A stretch of 15,392 nt of DNA from Bacteroidota bacterium (GTDB lineage: Bacteria > Bacteroidota > Bacteroidia > Flavobacteriales_F > PHOS-HE28). Location of the stretch: the NCBI GenBank assembly GCA_023412755.1, contig JAEZCB010000195.1, forward strand, positions 1-15,392, given 5' to 3'. Shown here piece after piece: positions 1 through 6,675 of this stretch (the first letter of the stretch is position 1; each line of letters begins with the position of its first letter). The translations under genes and the position numbers were made by a program. A model generated the notes under the pieces. The model ran no database searches. It was not told where the DNA came from and saw only the letters and a program-made list of their open reading frames with translations.

Positions 1-1500
1 CTATTGCTCCCGGATCAGCTTTTGGGCTGGCACCAGCATGTCCTGGCCATCCCGCACCTCCACGGTGTAGATCCCTGAGGCCGCACTCCGGCTATCCCAC
101 ACCAATTGGCCTTCTTGTTGGACCACCCGTGCCTGGTGTACCACCCTGCCAATTACATCACGCACCACCAACACCGCCTTCTGTGGCCGCAGTGGCAACT
201 GATAAATGAAGGTAACGAACGCCGCTGCTGGATTGGGTGCGATGGTAAGCTGGCCTAGGGAAGATACTTGTTGCGCAGGCTTCACCGCCACCGTGAAGTC
301 ATCCGGATAGAGGCGGCTTACCAGCATCTGCTCGGGATCATCATCATAACCCTGGTAGGCACCATGGATGTAGAGCATGCCATCGGGGGCGATGACAATG
401 CCGCCTGATGCACCATAATGCATATTGAAGTGGACAAAATCCCCGCAGCCTCCTTGATCGAAAACACCCTCGATCAAATGACCATTCTGGTCCAAAAGTG
501 CCACTCCGTTCCGTTCCTGACCGGCCACCTCGGTGTAGCGGCCATGCAACACGATCCTTCCATCAGGCAATTGGGTATGGCCCGTGTAAACGAACCTCCC
601 ATAGTTCCAATGATACAGGTCTATCTCATTATTGAAACTTTGATCCAAAGAACCATCCGGCATCAGACGAACTATATGGAGGCTGTCTTCACTGAAGCTG
701 CTGGCTTTGAAAAGACCGGATACTAATATTCTGCCATCCTCCAAAGAACTGATGTGCCATGCTTCTCCCCAATCTATGGGGCTCTGGAACGAGTTGTCCA
801 CCGCACCATCGGCATGCAACCGGAAGATCCTGTTCACAGGCTGGCCTTCCTGCATGGTACACAGGCCGCAGGATACGATGAACTTGCCATCGGCGGTCTG
901 GTGCAGGGTGTTTATGGTGCCGTTGCCCTTGCGATGGATGCGGGTGGTATCCAGATAGCCCTCATTGCTGAACCAGATGAAGTTATGCGCGCCTGTGAAA
1001 CCTCTTATAGTGTCTGAGAGAATATGACCTCCGGTCATCAACACACGGCCATCGGGGAATACGTGATAATCCCCTGCAATACCAGAGTTAAAATATGGAC
1101 CCAAGGTCATAGGAATAAAACTTGGATCCACTGTTCCATCCATGAACCTCCTTCTAACGTTGGCACCTCCCACATAAAACCGGTCATTCCATCGCGTCAA
1201 TCTCCCACCGCCATAGAACTGAGGGTAATCAAGATCCGGCATGCCATTGCTCAGCAAACGGGTTCCGGTCCTGCTTTGAGTGGGCGGAACGGGATCCCAT
1301 GGAAAACGGAATGATCCCGCGATCAACATACTTCCATCCTCCAATGGAAGAAGATGATTTACCGTAGCTCCTGGACCATTCAGTGTATGCGACAATTGTG
1401 CTTTGAAAGTGGTATCCAGGCTGAAAAGTGTTTGGGCAAAAGCCATGGTGGCGGCCAGTAAGGCCGCCACCATGGTTGCTATGCTTTTGTTCCAACTCAT
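1..1500 (-). CDS. Secreted delta-60-repeat beta-propeller protein with T9SS type A sorting domain
   Basis: 499-residue exported protein of unknown substrate. Residues 1-22 form a Sec signal peptide (basic K5, hydrophobic core, cleavage after AFA). The body has repeated blades of the delta-60 type, with the pattern DGxhhhxG followed by hxRLxxDGxhDxSF; clear copies are LHADGAVDNSF and LMPDGSLDQSFN. Residues 418-499 are a T9SS type A C-terminal domain, starting at IAPNPAAAF and ending QKLIREQ, so the protein is probably exported through the Sec system and then T9SS and anchored or released at the cell surface. The stop codon lies at the window edge (1-3), so the gene is complete. The ATG overlaps the stop of the upstream gene as ATGA, suggesting translational coupling. 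A perfect 14-bp inverted repeat lies in the signal-peptide codons. Family and localisation are well supported; the biological role is not known. Confidence 0.9.
   Translation of the reverse strand: MSWNKSIATMVAALLAATMAFAQTLFSLDTTFKAQLSHTLNGPGATVNHLLPLEDGSMLIAGSFRFPWDPVPPTQSRTGTRLLSNGMPDLDYPQFYGGGRLTRWNDRFYVGGANVRRRFMDGTVDPSFIPMTLGPYFNSGIAGDYHVFPDGRVLMTGGHILSDTIRGFTGAHNFIWFSNEGYLDTTRIHRKGNGTINTLHQTADGKFIVSCGLCTMQEGQPVNRIFRLHADGAVDNSFQSPIDWGEAWHISSLEDGRILVSGLFKASSFSEDSLHIVRLMPDGSLDQSFNNEIDLYHWNYGRFVYTGHTQLPDGRIVLHGRYTEVAGQERNGVALLDQNGHLIEGVFDQGGCGDFVHFNMHYGASGGIVIAPDGMLYIHGAYQGYDDDPEQMLVSRLYPDDFTVAVKPAQQVSSLGQLTIAPNPAAAFVTFIYQLPLRPQKAVLVVRDVIGRVVHQARVVQQEGQLVWDSRSAASGIYTVEVRDGQDMLVPAQKLIREQ
95..121. 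repeat. Sorting-domain DNA repeat, copy 1 (identical to 1591-1617)
   Basis: This 27-base stretch, encoding the QQEGQLVWD part of the sorting domain, is base-for-base identical to 1591-1617 in the neighbouring gene, while flanking codons have diverged. This suggests recent shared origin or gene conversion between T9SS sorting domains. Confidence 0.75.
1443..1475 (-). repeat. Perfect 14-bp inverted repeat in signal-peptide codons
   Basis: The left arm at 1443-1456 (ccatggtggcggcc) is the exact reverse complement of the right arm at 1462-1475, with a five-base loop at 1457-1461. It covers codons 9-20 of the propeller gene and encodes the near-palindromic peptide MVAALLAATM. In the mRNA it would form a very stable GC-rich stem about 25 nt after the start codon. 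It could slow early translation, or it could be a by-product of alanine-rich signal-peptide codon choice. Confidence 0.75.
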
Positions 1501-2213
1501 TGTTCGAGTATGAGCTTTTGTACAGGAACTATGATCTCATCGGTATCACGGATCTCCACGGTGTAAGCTCCGGCCGTGGAACTCCTGCTGTCCCACACCA
1601 ATTGGCCTTCTTGTTGGGAGAGTGACATGCGATGAATGACCCTGCCTGAGATATCACGGACGATCAGTGTTCCCTGCTTGGGTTTGCGTTCGAGTTGGTA
1701 ATCAAATGCCACGTACGCATTGGCAGGATTGGGATGGATCCTTAGGTAGGAGCTCTTTTTATCTGCTATTGGCAAAGCGGTGTACGGAAGTGATTTGGGA
1801 GCCGTTGAGCCTCCACCCGTGAATGCTGGCCGGCACTTCTTGTAATGTACACAAAGCAGATTCTCCATCCAATTCGCCGGCCGGTCATTGGCACCATGCA
1901 CCAATGCCCACATCTGCGCCACTTCGGCACTGTCCATTTGCGCTTCTGTGCGCCCATTCGCGTACACACTGCCAAGCAGATCGATGTATGCGAGCATGCG
2001 TGCACGTTCATCCATCTCCTTGGGCCTTAGATCGAGCTCTGTTGGTATGGCGCGCACAATGGAATCCGCAGCGGAGAAATTCCGGTTCTGCATATGCAGA
2101 AGGGCTTCAGCATAGCGTGCTGCGGTGGTACGCAATTGGCCCCATGCCCAGATAAGGCTATCCAATGTCGTGCTGGCAGTATCCATGGAATGGCAGCCGA
2201 TGTGACCGCCCAT
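1497..2213 (-). CDS. T9SS type A sorting domain protein, probable C-terminal remnant of a larger cargo
   Basis: From the ATG at 2213 this encodes 238 residues with no signal peptide, which is odd because a T9SS cargo must first cross the inner membrane by Sec. Residues 10-70 look helical and repeat-like (around YAEALLHMQNRNFSAADSIV). Then comes a Cys-containing linker (NLLCVHYKKCRP, followed by GGG) of a type I recall just before the sorting domain of very large Flavobacteriales surface proteins. Residues 157-238 are a T9SS type A domain (IHPNPANAYV to QKLILEQ) that aligns without gaps to the tail of the downstream gene, 48 of 82 residues identical counted by eye. The frame stays open to 2324, but that would overlap apbE by 65 bases and gives an Arg-rich, non-signal N-terminus. 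Most likely a 5'-truncated gene whose lost part was replaced at a junction near 2213-2260. Its stop overlaps the next start as ATGA. Confidence 0.65.
   Translation of the reverse strand: MGGHIGCHSMDTASTTLDSLIWAWGQLRTTAARYAEALLHMQNRNFSAADSIVRAIPTELDLRPKEMDERARMLAYIDLLGSVYANGRTEAQMDSAEVAQMWALVHGANDRPANWMENLLCVHYKKCRPAFTGGGSTAPKSLPYTALPIADKKSSYLRIHPNPANAYVAFDYQLERKPKQGTLIVRDISGRVIHRMSLSQQEGQLVWDSRSSTAGAYTVEIRDTDEIIVPVQKLILEQ
1591..1617. repeat. Sorting-domain DNA repeat, copy 2 (identical to 95-121)
   Basis: Second copy of the 27-base identical stretch, encoding the same QQEGQLVWD segment in the truncated cargo gene. Direct orientation relative to copy 1, about 1.5 kb apart. Confidence 0.75.
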
Positions 2214-2217
2214 CCAT

Positions 2218-2226
2218 CCGAAGGTA
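2218..2226 (-). promoter_or_regulatory. Weak candidate -7 element before the truncated T9SS gene
   Basis: On the minus strand this reads TACCTTCGG, resembling the TACCTTGGC and TACCTTAGC elements found ahead of two other genes in the window, and ends 4 bases before the ATG at 2213. No -33 TTG is seen. It supports the shorter start, but could be chance. Confidence 0.3.
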
Positions 2227-2259
2227 TGTAAATATGCTTTTGAACCCGAATAGTCGCGA

Positions 2260-3291
2260 TCACATCTCCTCCTCCCCTGGCCAATCCGGCGTACGCCAAA
2301 CCTCATAGCCGCCGGCGCCATCATCCATGATCAGGTAGGCATCGTAGCTGGGTTCTGCGGCCAGCCAATGGCGAGCTTCATCGGGACCCATCACCAGCAG
2401 GGCGGTGGCCAGCGCATCGGCATCGGCACAGGCATCGGCCACCACGGTCGCACTTAGCAGGCGGTTCATGGCGGGCCGGCCGGTGCGCGGATCGATGGTG
2501 TGGCCGTAGCGCATACCGCCCACCTCTATGAATTTGCGGTAATTGCCGCTGGTGGCCAGGCTGCGATCGCGCAGCGCCACCAGGGCCTGGCGCTGGTGCT
2601 CCGCGCCTTCCACCGGCTTGTCTATCTGTATCACCCAGCTGGCACCACGCGGGTTGAAGCCGCGCGCGGCCACCTCGCCGCCCACCTCCACCATATGGTC
2701 TTGTATGCCATGCTGCTCCAGCATGATCGCCAGCAGATCCACCGTGTAGCCTTGTGCGATGCCATTGGGATCAAATTGTAGCCGCGGATCACGCTTCACG
2801 TAGCGGGTGGGTTGTTGGGGCATGCGCGGTCCATCATCGAGCATGAGCAGTTTATCCATGCCTACGGCCGCCATGAGTCCTGCTACGGCCATGGTGTCCA
2901 ACTCCGCCTCGCTCTTTCGGCCCAGCCCCCATGCCCTTACCAATGGCAACACCGTGGGATCGAAGGCACCACCCGTGCGCTGCCATAATTCATGAGACAG
3001 GGCCACCATGGTGTGGAAGTGCGGATCGGCTGTGATGAACGTATCCGTGGCCGCATTGAACCGCGCAACGGTGCTATTATCCACCCACAGGCTGAGGGAG
3101 GCATCAACTGCCCGCAGCAGACTATCCACCTTCGGACCCAGATCGCGGTCCAGCGTATCGATGTATTTAATGGTGAAGGTGGTACCCTGGGCTTCTCCCT
3201 TCAGGGTGATCAGGTGATCATCATCGCTCTTGGTATTTCCACACGCCAGCAGAAATATGGGGATGAGCGCGAAGAATAGGCGTTGGATCAT
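2260..3291 (-). CDS. apbE: FAD:protein FMN transferase, ApbE family lipoprotein
   Basis: ApbE takes FMN from FAD and attaches it covalently to Thr or Ser in target proteins, classically NqrB and NqrC, outside the inner membrane and with Mg2+. The 343-residue product has a lipoprotein signal (MIQRLFFALIPIFLLAC, lipid-modified Cys17). Family motifs occur in order: GEAQGTTFTIKY near residue 32, TGGAFDPTV (106-114), GIAQGYTVD (177-185), EVGGE (202-206), HTIDPRTGRP (264-273) and DALATALLVMG (292-302). The length is normal and no key motif is missing. I chose the ATG at 3291 because it gives a compact lipoprotein signal; an ATG at 3312 and a GTG at 3318 (overlapping the upstream stop as GTGA) are alternatives. 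The likely substrates are encoded by nqrB and nqrC about 10 kb away, both with acceptor motifs. It probably shares a transcript with the upstream barrel-like protein gene. Confidence 0.95.
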   Translation of the reverse strand: MIQRLFFALIPIFLLACGNTKSDDDHLITLKGEAQGTTFTIKYIDTLDRDLGPKVDSLLRAVDASLSLWVDNSTVARFNAATDTFITADPHFHTMVALSHELWQRTGGAFDPTVLPLVRAWGLGRKSEAELDTMAVAGLMAAVGMDKLLMLDDGPRMPQQPTRYVKRDPRLQFDPNGIAQGYTVDLLAIMLEQHGIQDHMVEVGGEVAARGFNPRGASWVIQIDKPVEGAEHQRQALVALRDRSLATSGNYRKFIEVGGMRYGHTIDPRTGRPAMNRLLSATVVADACADADALATALLVMGPDEARHWLAAEPSYDAYLIMDDGAGGYEVWRTPDWPGEEEM

Positions 3292-3314
3292 GCCGCAAAG
3301 CAACGCGATCATGA

Positions 3315-4205
3315 TCACAGCAGGAAGGACATCGCCAGGTAGGGTATGCCCACCCGGTCATGCTCATCGAACAGATCAGCCATGGCGCCCACATCCAACG
3401 ATACGGATGGTGTAAGCACCCGCACCCCGAAACCGAGCACTTTCTGGGCCGTTTCCACCACATACAACCCTTCGCCCACCAACGCCACGCTCCGCCCCAA
3501 CCGCGCAGTGCCGGCCAGGGAAAAGAACGGCGAGCTTATGCGCCTCTCCTCCCGCATGGCCATGCCACCGCCCATGGTGATGTGGTGGTCGGTATCGCCA
3601 TAGGTTACCAGCCCCTGCACCAGGCCTTCCGTTACGCGCTCCTGATCGCGCCACCAACTGTACCGTGCAGGACCATTCACGGCCATGCCCAATATGGCCA
3701 CATGCAGCTTGGGAAGGATCTTGTGGACGAACTTTCCGCGCAGGAAGAAATGCGGTGCAACGCTTCGGTCCAGTATGCTGAATGCCTCGAAGCCACCACC
3801 GAGCGATACTTTATCGTGTACGCCCACTTCCACCGCATGGATCAACAACAGTATGGGCCTGTACTGCACACGGCCCTTCTCCAGCATATGCGCCGATGAG
3901 GTGAGCAGATGCTCGTTGGGGATGGGGTTGCGGAACAGGCCCTGGAAATAATGGAAGTCCTCCATGGTGATGGCCCTCACCTCGCGCACGCTGGTCTTCT
4001 GCATGATCACCGTACCCAGCTGCAGCGTTTCCACAGTAAGGCTGAACCGGTCGCTTTCCACTACATGGCCGTAGACGATGGAGCCATCGCGCATCTCGAA
4101 ACGGTAGCGTTGCGCGGTATCCGGCAGCAATTCATGATGATCCACGATCTGGCCATGCATCAGGGCCGGCAGAAAAAGCATGATCAATTGAATGAACACC
4201 CTCAT
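3315..4205 (-). CDS. Secreted protein with N-terminal SH3/Sm-like segment and barrel-like body, function unknown
   Basis: I do not recognise a named family. The 296-residue product starts with a clear signal peptide (MRVFIQLIMLFLPALMHGQ, cleavage near HGQ). Residues 28-75 read as a small all-beta domain: FEMRDGSIVYGHVVESD, then VETLQLGTVIMQKTSVREV, the pattern of an SH3- or Sm-like fold. The rest alternates short hydrophobic and polar strands with glycine turns (VSLGGGFEAF, HITMGGGMAM, SVALVGEGLYVV, PYLAMSFLL) and ends in a hydrophobic strand, as in outer-membrane barrels. The ATG at 4205 is preferred over the one at 4232 because the longer form puts MEPCRCSRI before the signal. A weak TAGCATTGG box at 4229-4237 (minus strand) could be its promoter. 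The stop overlaps the possible GTG of apbE. Outer-membrane location is inferred; there is no evidence for a ligand. Confidence 0.75.
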   Translation of the reverse strand: MRVFIQLIMLFLPALMHGQIVDHHELLPDTAQRYRFEMRDGSIVYGHVVESDRFSLTVETLQLGTVIMQKTSVREVRAITMEDFHYFQGLFRNPIPNEHLLTSSAHMLEKGRVQYRPILLLIHAVEVGVHDKVSLGGGFEAFSILDRSVAPHFFLRGKFVHKILPKLHVAILGMAVNGPARYSWWRDQERVTEGLVQGLVTYGDTDHHITMGGGMAMREERRISSPFFSLAGTARLGRSVALVGEGLYVVETAQKVLGFGVRVLTPSVSLDVGAMADLFDEHDRVGIPYLAMSFLL

Positions 4206-4246
4206 GATGCGGGAGCAACGGCAGGGTTCCAATGCTATTGTTCATG

Positions 4247-4286
4247 CATGGAATAATAAAAGGGCCATTCCATTGGAACAGCCCTT
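4247..4286 (-). terminator. Intrinsic terminator after the carbonic anhydrase gene
   Basis: On the minus strand the stem AAGGGC pairs with GCCCTT (4281-4286 with 4260-4265). A symmetric 2x2 internal loop and an inner stem TTCC/GGAA (4275-4278 with 4268-4271) around a 3-base loop follow. The hairpin runs directly into TTTTATTATT (4261-4252). It starts about 20 bases after the carbonic anhydrase stop and separates that operon from the downstream secreted-protein gene. Confidence 0.75.
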
Positions 4287-4306
4287 CCATACAACTCTCC
4301 ATACGA

Positions 4307-4966
4307 TCAGGCCATCTCCTTCATCGTGAGGTTATCGTACCGGTAGATCGGATCCACCTGATCGGAGCCTGGTGGCAAAGCGATCAGATCCTTCAGCTGG
4401 CCATTATTCAAACCGTAGACCCAGCCATGTAATGTAGGTGCATTCCTTTCCGCCCACGCCTTCTGCACTATGCTGGTCTTGGCGAGGTCCATCACTTGTT
4501 CTATCACATTCAATTCCACCATTCGATCCAGCTTCTTGTGCTCATCGGTGATCGCGTCCACCTCATCCTTGTGGATCCTGTAAACGTCCTTGATGTTTCG
4601 CAACCATTTGTTGATGATGCCAAGGGAATTGTTGGTCATGGCCGCCTGTACACCGCCACAGCCATAGTGGCCGCACACAATGATGTGTTCCACCTTCAGC
4701 ATCTCCACCGAGTACTGCAACACGCTGAGCATGTTCATGTCCGTATGTATCACCATGTTGGCGATGTTACGATGCACGAAGATCTCGCCGGGCTTGGTAG
4801 CCGTTACTTCATTGGCCGGTACGCGGCTGTCGCTGCAACCGATCCACAGGTATTTCGGCTTTTGCAGCTTGGCAAGAGTGGGAAAGAAGTTGGGATCGTT
4901 CTCGGTGATCCTTTGGGACCATTTCCTATTGTTCTCGAGTAGTTGCTTGTATGAATCGTCGCTCAT
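4307..4966 (-). CDS. can: Beta-class carbonic anhydrase
   Basis: Interconverts CO2 and bicarbonate using zinc, in the cytoplasm (no signal peptide). The 219 residues match the length of E. coli Can (about 220). Zinc ligands and the catalytic dyad are all visible: Cys44 with Asp46 and Arg48 in IGCSDSRVP, and His100 and Cys103 in CGHYGCGG. The FVHRNIAN motif (63-70) is also typical. The ATG overlaps the stop of the upstream SulP gene as ATGA, so transporter and enzyme are probably translationally coupled. A terminator follows, making this the last gene of the operon. The pairing suggests handling of inorganic carbon taken up or leaked across the membrane, for example to supply carboxylases. The symbol follows the E. 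coli homologue. Confidence 0.96.
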   Translation of the reverse strand: MSDDSYKQLLENNRKWSQRITENDPNFFPTLAKLQKPKYLWIGCSDSRVPANEVTATKPGEIFVHRNIANMVIHTDMNMLSVLQYSVEMLKVEHIIVCGHYGCGGVQAAMTNNSLGIINKWLRNIKDVYRIHKDEVDAITDEHKKLDRMVELNVIEQVMDLAKTSIVQKAWAERNAPTLHGWVYGLNNGQLKDLIALPPGSDQVDPIYRYDNLTMKEMA

Positions 4967-6657
4967 GATCTTGGGGTTTGTTTCTGCGTTCCTGTAGATG
5001 GATCCACTGGATATGCTTTGCCGCGGCCACCCTGGCGGGAGCCGGTCCAGCTTAGATCGTGTGTGTTCTCCCGTACGGCCTTATCCACGTCCTTCACGGA
5101 TTTGTTGCGGTTCACCGCTGCTTCGTTGCCGGAAAAGCCCACCAATTCCATGGTGATGTCGCGTTCGGCGGAGCGGGCCTTTTCCTCCTCGATGATCTCG
5201 GCCACATCATCATCTAGCAATTTCGTTCTGGATGCATCGATCACCACATGCGCACCACGCGGAAGTTTTGAAAGTGTACTGAGGATGCTGGCCTTGTTCA
5301 GGAATGTGACATCCTCGCTTAGTTCGATGCGGATCGGATCGCCCTTTTTATGATCGTGGGGATCGAAATGGAAGGGCGATCTGTAATTGTTGTAGAGGAT
5401 GATGAAGATGCCCACCACCATGCCCAGACCAACACCTGTGAGCAGATCGGTGAACACCACCCCGAGTATGGTGGCGATGAACGGCACGAACTGGTGCCAG
5501 CCCCGTTTCCACATGGCGGCGAAGAGCGCGGGTTTGGCGAGCTTGTAACCCACTACGAACAGGATCGCAGCCAGGCTCGCCAATGGGATCATACGCATGA
5601 CTCCGGGGATCAGCAGCACGGAAAGAAGGATGAGGAAACCATGCACAATGGCCGAAAGCTTCGTTCGTCCTCCACTTTGGATGTTCGCAGAACTGCGCAC
5701 GATCACCTGGGTGATGGGCAGCCCGCCAAGGAAGCCGGAGATGGAGTTGCCGATACCTTGTGCCACCAGCTCGCGGTTGCTTGGTGTAAGGCGTTTATAT
5801 GGATCCATTTTATCGGTGGCCTCCACGCAAAGCAGCGTCTCTATACTGGCCACGATGGCTATGGTGAAGGCCACCCACCAGATGCGCGTTTCGGCCAGTA
5901 CGGAAAGATCCGGACGCGGCAGTGTGGCCAGCGTATCCGCATCCCGGATATCGGGCAGTTCCACAAAGAAGGAGCGCATCATGTTCATGCCTTCCATGCC
6001 GGTGAAGATGCCACCAAGAACCACCCCGGTGATCACGGCCAGCAACGGCCCGGGCACCAGGCTCAGCAACTTCACCTTCCTTATGAATGGTCTTTCCCAA
6101 AGCAACAGTATGGCCAATGATACGATGGCGATGATCGTTGGCCCCATGGAGATATGGTCCAGCATATAGTACAACTGGCTGAACGTGTTATGCTGGTCCG
6201 GCTGTTCGAAATGAAGATCCACCAGACTGGTGGAATCGTAGCCCACAGCGTGCGGTATCTGCTTCAGGAAGATAATGATCCCTATACCGGATAACATGCC
6301 CTTGATCACCGCCGATGGGAAATAGTACGCCACCACGCCAGCCTGCAACAGGCCAAGGGCGATCTGCAGTAGTCCCGCCAGGATAACAGCCGTAAGGAAG
6401 AGTTCGAAGCTGCCCAGTTCGGTTATGGCGTTGAGCACGATGACCGCGAGGCCTGCGGCCGGGCCGCTGACTCCCAACGGTGAGCCACTCGCGATGCCTA
6501 CTATGATGCCCCCCACAACGCCAGCGATGAGCCCCGAAAGCAATGGAGCACCGGATGCCAATGCGATGCCCAGGCACAGAGGCACCGCGACCAGGAATAC
6601 CACTATGGAAGCAGGCAGATCGTATCGCAAGCGATCCTTCAACGACAATGCTTTCAT
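4963..6657 (-). CDS. SulP family inorganic anion transporter with STAS domain (copy 1)
   Basis: 564-residue inner-membrane transporter of the SulP (SLC26-like) family. The N-terminal signature DLPASIVVFLVAVPLCLGIALASGAP is at about residues 14-39, followed by the SGSPLGVSGPAAGL segment and many hydrophobic helices up to about residue 423. A cytoplasmic STAS domain spans about 440-510 (VTFLNKASI, then VVIDASRTKLLDDDV). A polar low-complexity tail (GSRQGGRGKAYP...) extends beyond what the paralogue has. SulP members carry sulfate, bicarbonate or other anions. The overlap with carbonic anhydrase favours bicarbonate, as in BicA-like systems, but the sequence alone does not fix the substrate. It lies 18 bases downstream of a close paralogue. 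Confidence 0.93.
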   Translation of the reverse strand: MKALSLKDRLRYDLPASIVVFLVAVPLCLGIALASGAPLLSGLIAGVVGGIIVGIASGSPLGVSGPAAGLAVIVLNAITELGSFELFLTAVILAGLLQIALGLLQAGVVAYYFPSAVIKGMLSGIGIIIFLKQIPHAVGYDSTSLVDLHFEQPDQHNTFSQLYYMLDHISMGPTIIAIVSLAILLLWERPFIRKVKLLSLVPGPLLAVITGVVLGGIFTGMEGMNMMRSFFVELPDIRDADTLATLPRPDLSVLAETRIWWVAFTIAIVASIETLLCVEATDKMDPYKRLTPSNRELVAQGIGNSISGFLGGLPITQVIVRSSANIQSGGRTKLSAIVHGFLILLSVLLIPGVMRMIPLASLAAILFVVGYKLAKPALFAAMWKRGWHQFVPFIATILGVVFTDLLTGVGLGMVVGIFIILYNNYRSPFHFDPHDHKKGDPIRIELSEDVTFLNKASILSTLSKLPRGAHVVIDASRTKLLDDDVAEIIEEEKARSAERDITMELVGFSGNEAAVNRNKSVKDVDKAVRENTHDLSWTGSRQGGRGKAYPVDPSTGTQKQTPRS

Positions 6658-6675
6658 GATGTCATACCCATTTGA

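Noticed and set aside
2214..2324. Upstream extension of the truncated T9SS gene into apbE
   Set aside because: It would overlap apbE by 65 bases and adds an Arg-rich segment without any signal peptide; the ATG at 2213 follows a -7-like box.
3292..3318. Longer apbE starts (GTG 3318, ATG 3312)
   Set aside because: They place hydrophobic MIALLCG residues before the basic n-region of the lipoprotein signal. The ATG at 3291 gives the standard layout, although the longer forms cannot be excluded.
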